Positions 1 to 11,999 of a DNA stretch of 64,000 nucleotides are shown here, one piece after another. The stretch's first letter is position 1, and every line of letters begins with the position of its first letter. The notes beneath the pieces are model-generated. The model was given only the letters and a program-made list of their open reading frames with translations, was not told where the DNA came from and searched no databases. Position numbers and translations under genes: made by a program. The stretch is from Luzula sylvatica (Eukaryota > Streptophyta > Magnoliopsida > Poales > Juncaceae): contig OX326958.1 of NCBI GenBank assembly GCA_946800325.1, positions 13,482,992 to 13,546,991 of the forward strand. The letters run 5' to 3'.

Positions 1-398
1 TCTTTTTGAAAACCAGGATTCGACATTCGAATTCGAGAGGAGGAGAAACAGGCCAGAGAGATACGATCGCAACGTGACCGCAGAAACCCTCAAGGCAATT
101 CCAAAGATTATCAAGACTCGCGCAGAAAGAGAAGAAGCTCACATCAAGAAGAGGTAAGAATTGTTAAAAATTATATATTACAAGGTCGATATTAATGAGT
201 GGCAAAATTGTAAATTACAGGTTGAAGCCAGGTCAGAAGTTATTGAAGAAGGGGGAGAAGGTGGAGTTGGAACAGAGCATAAGTATCGTAAAGCATCCTT
301 TGGCCATGAAGGAGGATCCGTCTCTCACTCTTCCGCAGAAAATCAAAGTCAAGGTTTCTCATGCCCAAAAAGTCGAAATTGCCCCTATGGAAGAGTGA
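1..398 (+). CDS. RLP24: RLP24-type ribosome biogenesis protein, 3' part (5' end outside window)
   Basis: Two exons are visible, 1-153 and 221-398, joined by a 67-bp GT-AG intron that splits an Arg codon; the spliced frame stays open to TGA at 396-398. The first exon encodes the [16 protein letters not shown] stretch followed by AIPKI, the hallmark of the C-terminal half of eL24-like RLP24/RSL24D1. The second gives a basic segment ([15 protein letters not shown]) and SIVKHPLA, which lines up with the tail of the human homologue. The family is known to hold the place of ribosomal protein eL24 on pre-60S particles in the nucleolus and to be exchanged for it in the cytoplasm. The N-terminal zinc-binding part lies before base 1. 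Identification is from remembered family sequence and is strong; the exact paralogue cannot be told. Confidence 0.88.
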
Positions 399-1136
399 TC
401 GTGATAACAATAATTATCAATTACAAAAACCTAGTTGAGATTTTGATCTTTGTTTTGTGGGACTTTTATTTTTGGAGTTTGTTTAGTGTTATGTTTTGTT
501 TTTTGGAACCTGGATTATGCAAATTGGATATGTTTTTATTTGATGGTTGTCATATTTGTGCCGTCTTTTTTAATCAAATATTAGTTTGCAACTTAGTGGT
601 GGCAAAATATTTGAAGAAAATATCATATTTAATGCTAAAAAAATGGCGTGATCATATCTCAACAAGTTATTTGTTCTTCGCTCGCATAATCGTACAGACG
701 AGTATTTTTAAGTTCATTGGCTCGTCGAGATATTTACGAACAAGGTATTTGTTCTTTTTTATATTTTATATTTTATTATTCGGTACCAATATGTACATAT
801 CCTAGTCTAAGCGATAAAAGGATGCCTTTCTTTCCTCGCATCTCGTCCTTTGCCCTTCCATCCCTGATATACCGAGAGAGATTCAGAGAACGAAAGAACG
901 TTAACTTTAAAAAAGAGTAGAGACGATGATTCAAATGTATATTATTTATAGTATAAAAAGTCATTTATTTTTTATTTAAATATATAACTAATAACTATTA
1001 TATCTTTTCTTTATATACATATTTATTATGAAGGAAGAATTTCAACCATAGACAAGAATAAAACAAAAATTACAAAAAATAAACACATTCCATACTTGCA
1101 AGACTAACACTGGATATTTCAAAAATCTAATTTCTG
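399..1136. other. 3' flank of RLP24, no gene seen
   Basis: AT-rich sequence that should contain the 3' untranslated region and polyadenylation region of RLP24. The open frames here are short, low in complexity and show no protein family I recognise. Confidence 0.6.
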
Positions 1137-1780
1137 ATCTTCCATGATATGTCACTCCATATTGCATCCTTATTGGCATCATAAATAACTTTAAATGTAA
1201 ATATTAAATTGCAATTCTAATTTGGAAAAATATCAAATATTATAAAACAAAATTAATATTTACAACACATTATGAAAAATGATAAATATATTATCATTTC
1301 AAAATATTATAAATTGAGATTATAAAAAATCAATATTTAAATTTATATATTTATTTTCGAGACTGTCATGCTTGATTAATTTGTTAAATTAAGACAATGT
1401 AAACTTAATTTATACTTATTAATACTTATACTTAAATTTAACATTTTGTCCTTTACAAAATATTTCTTCAAAAAATATGAATTTTGTTGACGAAATAAAA
1501 TACTTCTAGATATATTAATTTATGAACTGTGAAATATTTTTAACACACACATTTTAATTAAAAAATCACACGTGGTTTAATAAATATTTGTATAAGAAAT
1601 CATACTTTTAGATATATTTCTTTAAATTATTTTATAATATATTTATCATTTTTTATAATATTTGTAAATTTTTTTACAATTTTATAGGAATTAATAATGA
1701 AATTTAATATTTATATTCAAAATTATTTTAGATGCTAATAAAAGATGCAATATGTCACGTGACACGGAAGGATCCGGAAG
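1137..1780. repeat. MITE-like fold-back element
   Basis: The left end (near 1150-1230, containing ATATTGCATC followed by TTATTGGCATC) is repeated in inverted orientation at the right end (near 1690-1765, containing GATGCTAATAAAAGATGCAATAT). The imperfect match runs for about 80 bp or more. The interior is AT-rich and non-coding. This is the form of a miniature inverted-repeat transposon of about 0.6 kb. No convincing target duplication was found, so the ends are approximate and the superfamily is open. Confidence 0.5.
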
Positions 1781-2569
1781 GATCGAGACTTCTGAAATGT
1801 CTACTTATACAGTTATACTTGTCTATTGTTGAAAATTTTCCTATTATGAACCACATGATGTATATGAAAGTATTTCGAAAGTAATCATGATGTATTTAAA
1901 TGTATATGTGAAAAACAAATACTAAACTAATCATTTTTTTTTAAAGTAATCATGTTGTATTTCGAAAGTAATCCTTTTTTTGGTCGGCAAACTAGACATG
2001 CCAGATAATATCTCAAGTAGAATAAACTGAAAATGTGTGTTATCTAGGTTAAGGGTAATAATTTGAAGGCCCAAAAGTAATGGGCTATTATGAGGTTGAT
2101 ATATTATTTTATCAAGGATTAAAGATATTTGGGTCTTTTTTGTTGGGTTCTAGATGAGATAATTTCTTTATTTTTCGCGTAAAAGATGGACTTTTACAAA
2201 AAAAAACTAACCTTATCACGATATTTAGTTTCTGGAACGAAATGAATATTTCAGTGCTATATGTGTCAATTATGTGATGTGGTTTATCTTTCAATCCATT
2301 TAACATAATTTGGTTTTGTATTTGTAGGAAAATTTAACATCTAATTGAATTATTTGTTGTCGAGGAAATTTGAATTTTTGATAACTACAAATTGTGTATC
2401 TTTCACAAATAAGAAGGATTTCCATGTATGCAATTGCCCCCACACTTTGTTTCTTTTCTTTACGTGGTTGTCTTCTTGTCTATGGAACAATTTGGCAATT
2501 CTTGCAAGAGTATTTTTTGGAATAACTCTACTATTTTTTTTTCATAGAGAATTTTAGGCTACGAATCAT

Positions 2570-2690
2570 GATCGTTATATGTTTATGGTCTTTATATTGA
2601 TGCCGACGTGACTCGAACTCCTAATATCTCCAAAACATAATTTTATTGTGTCAAACACTCAATCAACTGAGTTATGAAATAATTAAAATA
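2570..2690 (-). mobile_element. tRNA-derived SINE-like remnant
   Basis: On the minus strand the segment reads ATAACTCAGTTGATTGAGTG and, about 45 bases on, GGAGTTCGAGTCAC. These resemble the A box and B box of a tRNA promoter at slightly enlarged spacing. The segment does not fold into a clean tRNA and lacks an obvious anticodon arm, so a tRNA-related SINE head is more likely than a functional tRNA gene. The 3' tail was not delimited. Confidence 0.4.
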
Positions 2691-3560
2691 ACTTTACTAT
2701 TATCGTGCCAAATTTTGCAAACTCTAACAGTTAGGTACACAAACCCATCCGAATCTAACAAAAATCATGTGTTCAAAATTCAAGGAAGTCAAATTCTCAT
2801 AAATAGATGAGGGACAAACAACCCGTCCTATATAAATTGAAAAAACTTTACTATTGCTTTAGTTTGGAAAATAACATTGATTTTATTTTATTTGTCGAAA
2901 TACGTTTAACTCACAAAATGAGCGCCCTGTAAAATTAGATATCTCTAAAATATTCGAAAATATGCAATTATATTTACAAAAATCACTTACAAATATCCGA
3001 ATCTTAATTATTGCTGTAATTTGTTTGTGCCCTGTAATTTTGTAGCCCGCTACATATGAATAATTTTTTTTTCACATGGATTTATAAAAATCAAATGAAT
3101 TTAATTAAAAACAAAATTCATGAAAAATATATGATAATTAAAATAACTTTTGTTTGATAAATAAATCAAAAAAAACTCCCTCCTGTTTTGATTGAGATAT
3201 TCTTAATTGTTGGAGACAATCGTTTTCAAATACTTTATTAATTATTTTATAAATTTTTATTTTACATGCTTAATATCAATATTTGTTATTTTAAAAATAA
3301 TTTTTTAGCACATATTGATACTTAATTATTTTATACGTTACAAAGTAAAAAAATTCGTTATAACACCCGTTATATCGCACGCTAACTATATATATCATTT
3401 TACTTCTCATTCCAACAACAAATACTAATCATAAACTTATTCTCCCCTTTTAGTCAATCAAAACCAAACCTAAGCAATTAATCATGTAATTCTTCCTCCT
3501 ATGTTTTCTTCAACAAACCTCTTGATTACGAAAAAAAAATAACTAAATCACGATCAAGAA
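2691..3560. other. AT-rich spacer, nothing recognised
   Basis: Very AT-rich sequence with homopolymer runs. No conserved reading frame, RNA gene or clear element end was seen. Confidence 0.5.
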
Positions 3561-3564
3561 TAAA

Positions 3565-3757
3565 ATGGGGAATATTCGATCTTGTTTTTCTCCATCAATC
3601 AAAGAGTCGATTGTAATTAGCGACCATGGATGGAGTCCATTATCACGTGCAACTCTTGATGAACCGTGCAGAGGCTAGCGACTTGTTCGCTCCCGAGAAG
3701 CATTTTGTGAGCGATGTCGCGGCGATGGTCGAGACCATAACACGCCAGCTCCTCTAG
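3565..3757 (+). pseudogene. Small unidentified coding-like segment in two overlapping frames
   Basis: Two short frames overlap. One starts at 3565 (37 residues, begins MGNIRSCFSPSIKES, stop at 3676-3678). The other starts at 3626 (43 residues, begins MDGVHYHVQLLMNRAEA, ends VETITRQLL, stop at 3755-3757). Base composition rises sharply from the surrounding AT-rich DNA to near-balanced GC between about 3620 and 3785, which suggests former or present coding sequence. Continuing from the first frame into the second would need a frameshift. I do not recognise either product; a small peptide gene, a broken exon or a captured fragment are all possible. Confidence 0.3.
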
Positions 3758-3789
3758 GTGGTCGGAGGCAGCTCGAGCTGAATGATGTA

Positions 3790-4560
3790 TATATCTTCAT
3801 TCCTCGTGAGTAGGAATATTAACATCCGTATTTGTAAGAATAAGGTGTGATCACCTTAGTTAGTCACACTATGGTAAGTGTTAAGGTTCATGCTTTCAGA
3901 TTTTAACAATTATTAAATATGCTCCAAGCATTTTAAACATAAACAAATACCATAAGATATATTATGCGTACAAACATGAAACAAGGACTTAAAGGCCCGT
4001 CCTCACCTTAGTCACTTTTGATGAAATCAATTTATTTGCTAACCTTTGTCAAAACGAATGTTCCAAATTCAACATGCTTGTTACATGCTTGTTTCCATTC
4101 ATAAACATATTTCTGAAACATACATATCTTCCACGAAATTTTTATCCACAAAATTTTCCGGTTGTATCAAGTATACATCCTTAGTTACATTTCGTTAAGA
4201 AATATCATTTTGACATTCATTTGTCATATAATAAAGTCGTGATATGCTGTTATTAGAAGCATAATTCACATGGACTTAAAACGTAAGTTCATGTGAAAAC
4301 GTTGCATCATAGATAAATCAATATCCAGGACCGGTCCAAGAGTTTAAAAGACCCAACCCAAATCATAAACAAAACTCAAAATTTTCTATAATGGAATCTA
4401 AATTTTTATATTATACTATGTAATTTGTTACAATGCATCCCAATTTTTTTTATAATGGACTCCAAACTTTATAAATTACATTATGTAAGCTTTTTTCGTA
4501 GATCCGGATCCGAAGCCCGGGTTTCAAATTTTGTACTAATGAACCGGCTCTGTCAATATA
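3790..4560. other. AT-rich spacer, nothing recognised
   Basis: No conserved coding frame, RNA gene or delimited transposon end was seen. Confidence 0.5.
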
Positions 4561-4571
4561 TATATATATAT

Positions 4572-4835
4572 GCTAAGGAGAATCCAAAAAAAAATTCAAA
4601 AAGAATCCACGTAGGTTAAATATACTAATGATATTAACAAAATATACTATTTAAATGAACAAAATATACTATTGAATCCAACATTTTAACATGACTAAAA
4701 TTAAAAATAAAATAATATAGTTTCAACAGTATATTTTCCTATATACAAAAATATATTTTGCTAATTTCAATAATATATTTTGGACGTTGATTTTTTTTTT
4801 GAATTCTTTTTGTGGATTCTTTTTAATATATATAA
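4572..4835. repeat. Probable MITE with inverted ends
   Basis: The left side carries AGAATCC, a poly-A run, then AATTCAAAAAGAATCCACG; the right side carries the inverted counterpart, GAATTCTTTTTGTGGATTC. The middle is AT-rich with repeated AATATACTAT-like words. TA dinucleotide runs lie next to both ends and hide any target duplication, so the superfamily is uncertain. Confidence 0.45.
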
Positions 4836-5827
4836 ACAAAAAAAATGTGTGATGCACATAAAACGTTTCCAACATGATCAACCGCTTATCAAATTCTTTA
4901 CTTTAAATTTAAACAATGCACTATTGTTTTCTAGCGAACTTTCTTTCTCTACAGTCCTAATTATAATTGGATTCAAAGCATTTCAACTCTCAGTTATGTG
5001 TTTTGAGTATATTTTTTTCTGAAGGAGAGGTTAACTCTCATCTCTGTTGAAGTAAAAAAAGAAGAAGAGTGCATTTACAAGAGTTTAGAGACTAAGGAAT
5101 ACAAACAAATTTAAATCACAATTCTATTGCTACCCTAAAATATAAACTAACAATAGCTTCAATATGATCTTCAATTCGAATGATCAAGTAATAATATTCT
5201 TGGATGTAATCGAATTGTGAAGAGAGCTTTGAATTGAAATATTTTTTTATCACGTTTTTATTTTTTCAAATTTTAAATATTACGCAAACATGTGAGGGCT
5301 AAGGTCACTTGGAGTTGGGTTGGATAGATAGAAGAGAAACGTCATATATATACTAGAAAGATTTATTTTTTTCTTAAAAAAAGAAAAGAATAAATCAATA
5401 AGACTAATTAATTTTTTATTCATTGAGGTCAATGAAACACAATATTTCGCAACGTATGAATTTTTGTATCAAATATTCAACAAACTAGGCTAAAATAACA
5501 GATACAACAAGAATGCAAAACATATTTAGTGTCATGGTCGACGATATCTCACGAAAATGAATACATTATTATTAAAATTGCGATTAGAGAATATGGTAGG
5601 TGTCAAATAATAATAAAATAGCTTAAAAATCGAGGAGTGTGAATGAGTTATATATATTTCAATTTTATTGAAAATAGAATGGATCGAGCACGAATTGTAC
5701 TAAACTTAGAAAAGGTAGCGTAGCATTATTGATTAAAAAGACAATAGAAACAAAAAAAATTAGAAATCCCCATAATTATCCTAACTAAAATTACTTACTA
5801 AAATATGCTCATAAAAAGAAAGAATCT
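4836..5827. other. AT-rich spacer, nothing recognised
   Basis: This stretch includes the likely 3' flank of the zinc-ribbon gene that ends at 5828. No other coding or structured feature could be supported. Confidence 0.5.
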
Positions 5828-6028
5828 CTACATAAGGAGAACCAAACGTTTTAGACATGTTTTACAAGAAAATTTTCTTTTCAACTTGATATAAATGGGC
5901 AAGCAGAAGAAGCTTCTTTCAGCCTCGACATCCGTTATCATCACCGTACCGCCACAATACGGACAACTCCCCGGCCCTTTTGTCGTACTGATCTCCTTCA
6001 CGTTCTCTCCGCAAAATACGATCCTCGA

Positions 6029-6031
<3 letters not shown>
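5828..6031 (-). CDS. Small plant zinc-ribbon protein of unknown function
   Basis: A single-exon 67-residue frame reads MSRIVFCGENVKEIST near the start, then SCPYCGG and, about 30 residues on, SCKTCLKRL. Two CxxC knuckles spaced this way form a small zinc ribbon. The opening FCGENVKEISTTKGPGSCPYC is typical of a small plant-restricted family that databases often mislabel as methionyl-tRNA synthetase; no biochemical role is established for it to my knowledge. I chose the ATG at 6029-6031 because everything upstream in the same frame is an Arg-Glu repeat read from a (CT)n tract and is clearly 5' leader. A longer form adding that tract would start at 6136 and is unlikely. Confidence 0.7.

Positions 6032-6103
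<72 letters not shown>
6031..6103. repeat. (CT)n/(GA)n microsatellite in the leader of the zinc-ribbon gene
   Basis: About 36 uninterrupted CT dinucleotides on the plus strand, that is GA on the coding strand, run directly up to the start codon of the downstream minus-strand gene. GA tracts of this kind are common in plant 5' leaders and can bind GAGA-binding BBR/BPC factors. Such a long perfect tract will be length-variable. Confidence 0.95.
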
Positions 6104-6106
<3 letters not shown>

Positions 6107-8839
6107 GCAAGTAATTTGGATTTGTAAAGCTCTCAAGACAAGAGTATAAGGTAGAAGAAGGGTTGGTGCTAGAGAGAGAGATTATATATAGGGGGACAAT
6201 GCGGGGTCCAAAAGGGTTTTGAGGGTTTGCTCCTCCTTATAAATTATTGACACGGGGGCACGTTGTATTATTTTATTATGAATACAAATAAAATAGTATT
6301 AATAAAATTAAAAAATCTTTAATTAGTAAAAGTAGTTCAGTAATCTTGTTTATTATTGTATTTAGAGTAGCGATGCAATTCTCCCCCCAATTGATGACGT
6401 GGATTAGTGGATATAATTTAACACATTCAAAATTAACACACAAAATATATTTTAACATTTTAATTTATTATTTAATTATCTCAATTTATGATTGAACATA
6501 CAATTAAGATGTTAAATCATGAATTAAAATGTTAATTTTTAAGGTGTTAAATCATATTCACGTCATTAGTCATTAAATATGTGGAGGAAGAGATGGGGTA
6601 TGTCCAACATTTTTCTTGTATTTATGATTGAAATCAAACTTTATATGTGAACGTTCTCCCAATTATTTTGATTTTTTTTATAGTTCGGTAATCTGGTGAA
6701 AGCCACAATAATTTTGCTCAACATCCTTCACTAATCGCAAGTTAAAAGTTTTTTACTTTTCTCTACTAGCTCTGTTTCAAATATATCTCAATAAATACCG
6801 AATCTTATGTGGCATTGATTTAGATATCGGCAAGATTCACCTAAATTAAGCCTTAAATTACATATTTGTGCATATTTGTGCATATTTGTAATATTTCTGG
6901 AGTTTATTGGGAGAGATGGAGACTTTTTGTATCTCAAATACATTCTTTCTTCCAATAAATTAAGAGAACTAAGCAAAATAATTATTTTTATTAAATAATA
7001 CAATATGCATGGTTGGATAGTCTATGCCTGCGACTTCATTTCTGGAGATGAAAACTATTCGATTCTAAAATTTGCATGTATATATACATTGTAAAATAAT
7101 CCGTGTTGCGTCGATATTTCAAAAAATTAATTTTATTCGTATTGCTTTATCCGAATCGTATTTTAAATTATATGTTGAAATGACGAATCGTCGTATCGAA
7201 ATACGTATCGTTGTATCGTTGTATTGTCGAATTTGTGCAACACAAACAAAATCTTTTACAAGATAACATCAATTTGTCCATGCTTATCTTAATTTTGTAA
7301 TTAACTCATTATTTATTCGGATTAATTTATTTGGTTATTTAATAAAATCATAACCATCAGATGAACAAAATATAATTATTATTTGATGGCGTGGCATATT
7401 CTCATTGACTGAGTCCACAATGGACCCATGCCATCTTAAGGATCAGCTCGGACTCTCGGTCTCGATTGTTGGCTGGTGTATGTGGACCGTATTATAACAT
7501 TATAATAGTGAGATATTGACTATATTACAATATTAAAAGAAATATGCACATTTTCTTGGAAAAAGTCTCATTTGCCCCCCACACACACAACATCATACCG
7601 GCATTGTGGAGTTTTGTTCATTTATTTTTTTTAAATTCAGCTTTAATTTCTAAATCATTTAATTTGTTTATTTTCATTTTCATTTGTTAGTGTTTTTGTG
7701 ACTATTCACTCCAACAAGTTAAAGATATATTTTATTATTATCGAGTAAATATATACAACATGTTCTCACAACATGACATAAAATATTTTGTTGTCTTATA
7801 TTTTCTTAATGTGATGTAATGTGATTAAATGAAATTTCATATATGTTTATGCCAACTTAATAGTGCCAATCTAGTTACTGATTCATTGACACTCATCATT
7901 ATTATTGTAGTAAAACAAATAACTCTTTAGTTTATCATCGCAATGTATTTCCTTCAACACATCACTAGATGTTTCTATCGTCCGATCCACCAAGAAATGA
8001 AAGGTAAAATAATGTAAAAAGATTACGGGGATTTGATTCGTTATAACGTAACTTGTCATCAACAACAACAAAAAAACTCAACCCATCCGCCATCACTTTA
8101 CATAAAGACATAATTCTATTAAAAGAAGCTTAATAGTCACGTAAAAAATATTATACTTATTAAAAATTATATTGCGGATCTAAAAAATACTATTTAAGTA
8201 AAAAATATAAATTGTTACTAAAATATATAATGATCATGTATACAAATCTATTCATAAAAGATGTATTTTTTAATATAAAAATGTATATTGAATATTTTCA
8301 GGAATGTATACTTCAATTCTAAAATATATAATAATCATGTAAAAATACATATTTTTATTCAAAAATGAATAACACTCGTTTAAAAATTTATAATTAAAAA
8401 ATGCATTTTGTAGTTAGAAAAAGTTTTTTTTTTTCATGTGGCACCTAATGTACATGTACATTTATTTGGGATCGGGTTTGCTCAAAGAGTTCCGGACAAG
8501 ATTCCGTCCAAAGTCCTTTCGCAGCCACGGAATATATTGACTCAACCATACATAATTTTTTGAATAAAAATTTGCATTAAAATTCTTGTATTATTTTCAA
8601 ATTGCAATTAATATTACTGAAAATCATATTAAGTGTTCAATTTTTGTGTGGAAAACTAATAACTCATGTTGTTTTATCTCGTGGTATTCAAATAGGATAG
8701 AAAAAAAAATCAAATAAAGTCACATCAAGATCATATACTTATGAAGCATTTTGGTCAAAATTTTATCCAAATTTCTTTGGGCAAAAGCCATCACCATTTT
8801 ACAAGAAAAAGCTTAAATTTGACATCTTTGACATATTTT
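6104..8839. other. Intergenic, no gene seen
   Basis: AT-rich spacer holding the promoter side of the zinc-ribbon gene. Around 7085-7250 there is a cluster of CGTATCG/CGAATCG words bounded by GTGTTGCGTCG and TGTGCAACAC, which resembles a short remnant of the hAT-type family found at 16439. Nothing else could be supported. Confidence 0.45.
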
Positions 8840-9435
8840 TTGGTCCTCAACTTTTACACGATATATTTTTAACCCATAACTATTATGTTGGTTCATATAT
8901 AATCATTACACCCGTTAAATATTTATGTGTTTGTTATTTTGATACGTAAGCAATGACATGTCATATATTCTATCACATTATCAATGATGTGGCATTTAAA
9001 AATATACATTACCATACTTTAAAAAAATTAGATCCATATTCTATTGTCATAAACTCTAATATTCGGTAATACAAATAACAACCTTTTAACAAGTTCGATG
9101 ATCTAAAATATTTAGATTTATTAATTTTGATATATAAAATATGACATGCCTGATATTCTGTCACATAACCAATTACATGATATTTTGAAAATGGTTATGT
9201 TTTAGAATATGCATTTGTATTATTAAATATTAGAATTGATGATAATAAAATATGGATCCAATTTATTTCAAGAATATCAAGACATATATTTTAAATGTCA
9301 CATTATTGCTTATTATTGCTTATGTGGTAGAATATCTAATTTGTCATTGTTTACGTTTCTAAGACTATATATTATCCAACGTAATAGTTAAGAAGTAAAA
9401 TGTAAAACGTAAAAGTTGAGGAATTAAAAGACCAA
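8840..9435. repeat. MITE-like inverted-repeat element, about 0.6 kb
   Basis: The left end reads TGGTCCTCAACTTTTAC and then CATAACTATTATGTTGG. The right end carries the inverted equivalents CCAACGTAATAGTTAAG and GTAAAAGTTGAGG, ending AAGACCAA. Homology between the arms extends at least 60-70 bp with small gaps. The interior is AT-rich with no coding capacity. No convincing target duplication was found, so the superfamily is open and the boundaries may be off by tens of bases. Confidence 0.5.
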
Positions 9436-11225
9436 CTCAATTTGTAGGGTCCAAATTAAAATTAAAATTTCTTTTATTTATGGACAAACAAGATCGGTCC
9501 CTACGCGTGCATGGACATGGTCCACCAAAGCACGTGATTGTTTTCAATGTCATTGTGGTCCTTTACTCAAAAGCTGCAAGTAGTTTCTCCAAGTTTGGTT
9601 TTTGCCATCATTATACACTTTCTCTAAAGGCATCCAAAGCATGCAATTAATTCACTTTTTAGATGTTATGTTAAGTCATGATCACTAAATTTGTTTTGTT
9701 TGTGAAAATTATTAATTTATTATACAAGACAATATTTTGATTGGGTTTTCAAATGAAACTTTTTATTGAAGAAGTTGAAACAAACATGTTGCCACGTGAA
9801 TCACCATTAATATATTATAAAGACAATATCACATGATTGGTCAATTTTCGCAGTTAAAACTTTGGTATATTCCATAGAATATACCAAATATATATTAGTT
9901 TACAAAGTAACCTATCATCCTACTCCTACATATTTTTTTGTTAAGAAATATTAGTTTACAAAGTAATCTATGATCCTACATTTTTTTGGTTAGTACCATT
10001 TTTATTACAAAGTAACCCATCACATGCTATGTTCTTGTCCATAGAGAGCAACTTTTCGTATGATTTTCTTCTCACTCATCAATTTAACTTCTTGAAGCAA
10101 GCATGTAGACAATAATAGTCTTGAATACGAAATGTCTTGTACAAAATACGCGGTACGGATTACCAGTATGTCATATCTTTCAGTACACGGTAGGATATGA
10201 TTAAACGGAACACTCTTTCACGTATTCGATACGTTTCGATGTCCAACACTCTTGTACGGTCAATACTGCCAACAATATTTATTTTTCAAAATATATACAT
10301 GAAAATTAAGTTTCAACCGCATATATACGATCTTAGGAGTTTGAGAGAGAGAGAGAGAGAAAACTGATGTTGAGTTTCAGCGTTCTTGTGATGTTTAGTG
10401 AATCTGATTACATGTGATCATTTTATTTGGTTTTTGGTAAATATAATTTGTTTCAGAGTTTCAGGTCCGGAGGCCATTCTGGTCGATCTCGTTGTCGCTG
10501 GCCAATGTTACGGACAATTGCATGCATTTTTTAATATTATGTATACCGAATAGGTAGTTCAGGATGCGTATGAATTGCACAAATACAAACTTTGTTATAA
10601 AAAATACAAACTTTGAATGTTGTGGGTATAATAAGATTGTAATTATGCAAATTATGTAATTATGAAATTTTGTTGAGTTTTGAACGATACAATACACAAT
10701 TCTTGTTTAGTGAATCTGATTATATGCTTGTTTTATTTTCATTATGTACCATGTTAGTCTTGAACGATACAATACACAATTCTTGAAGGCCTCGCTTTTA
10801 TCGGTATCGGTATTGGTCCGATACCGATATTATTAGTGACAATGATTATAGAACATTTGAGATTATTTCGAAGTATATAAAATCTAGTCATGGATATTAT
10901 GTATGCATGCAAATCTGAATATATCACATTTAGCCCTACATTTCAAGATTTCCACTTAATTTGCAATTTGGTTGGCAGTTTTGCACAGAAACCCTCAAAT
11001 TGCAAATTAGACTTTATGAATCATCAATAACTCATAGTAGAGAAAAAAAATATAAGAACCATAACATTCAATAACCACATATTAGAATAAAAATATGTAA
11101 ATACTCAAGTATTCTAATTTTAATTAAGTTCAAAAAACAATAAAATTACATAAAATTTCAAAAACCCAGTAACCTCAAAATTGAAAAAAAAAAAAAATAC
11201 TGCAACTGCCTAAATTAAAATAAAA
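9436..11225. other. Intergenic with small local duplications
   Basis: No gene was recognised. A roughly 56-bp unit containing ATATTAGTTTACAAAGTAA is tandemly repeated at about 9892-9990. The 24-base phrase GAACGATACAATACACAATT and its next four bases occur at about 10682 and 10762, and a phrase with TTTAGTGAATCTGATTA occurs at about 10396 and 10708, suggesting an old local duplication. A short (GA)n run lies near 10343-10360. Confidence 0.5.
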
Positions 11226-11999
11226 TTATGAGAGACGTGTTTTTTTTACATCCTTGCTAGCATCTTGTGTACTCATAAATTGCATGCAAATACTAAACCC
11301 ATAATTGCACGCATAGGTATTGTAAACTTCACGAGCTTCTTCTATGCTCATAAGTACCATACCTTTGAATGAGATATTCTTCACAATTATCATCTTCTTC
11401 CTCAAAATCTGAATCATCCATGAAATATTCTTCAGAAGGGTCGAAACGGGCCATCTAATGATTTGAAAGCAGTGGCGGATTTTGCCCAAATCAATGGGGG
11501 AGGCGGTAATCTAGAGGAGAACTACTGTGAGAAATTTTCAATTTTTTTTGGAGAACGGTAATACATAATTTTACAGTTACATCGTAAAATACACTGGCAT
11601 AAATCACATATATATACTATCATTTATAAATCCTGTCCCCCCTAGTCTCTTAATAGATCCCTCACTGTTTGAAAGCATCCAAATAAATTAATCTGAACTT
11701 TAAATCGAGTTATTAGAATCTAAAATTACTAATTACAAAAACGAAATAATACAATACCTCAAATGTACCGTCATCAAAGTAGTTTACCTCGGGATTGAAA
11801 CTCGTACTATAAATTGAATTACTCAGATTGGTGTGACGTGAGTCAATTACGAAATATCGATAAGAAAATATGAACTTAAAAATGACTGAAATGAATATTG
11901 GAGAAAAGAATTGTGAAAATGTTGTACCTCAAAGGACTTATTATTGTTGGCATTAGCATTAGCTGCATCATCAAAAGTCGAGGCCATTTCTTTCGTCAT
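11226..11999 (-). pseudogene. FAR1/FHY3-like DNA-binding-domain remnant
   Basis: On the minus strand three exon-like pieces each end in a Phe-Glu or acidic segment next to a GT donor. Piece one is 11928-11987 (MASTFDDAANANANNNKSFE). Piece two is 11758-11806 (containing FNPEVNYFDDGTFE). Piece three is about 11226-11460, acidic (MDDSDFEEEDDN) and then, after a frame change near 11360, GMVLMSIEEAREVYNTYACNYGFS. That last stretch matches the opening of the FAR1 DNA-binding domain (GMxFxSxEEAxxFYxxYAxxxGF). FAR1/FHY3 proteins are light-signalling transcription factors derived from MULE transposases. The frameshift, the unmatched phases, the missing zinc-finger half and an inserted MITE all indicate a dead fragment. 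Confidence 0.5.
11470..11667. mobile_element. hAT-type MITE, 198 bp, with 8-bp target duplication
   Basis: The element begins CAGTGGCGGAT and ends ATCCCTCACTG, an imperfect terminal inverted repeat of the CAGTG type common in plant hAT MITEs. It is flanked on both sides by the perfect 8-bp duplication TTTGAAAG (11462-11469 and 11668-11675), the duplication length that defines hAT insertion. It lies within the FAR1-like remnant and has no coding capacity. Confidence 0.8.

Noticed and set aside
2570..2690. A functional tRNA gene on the minus strand
   Set aside because: A-box and B-box-like words are present, but no cloverleaf with a sensible anticodon arm could be drawn; a SINE remnant fits better.
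5828..6136. A 102-codon version of the zinc-ribbon protein beginning with a long Arg-Glu repeat
   Set aside because: The repeat is only the translated GA microsatellite; the family normally starts at the MSRIVFCGEN methionine.
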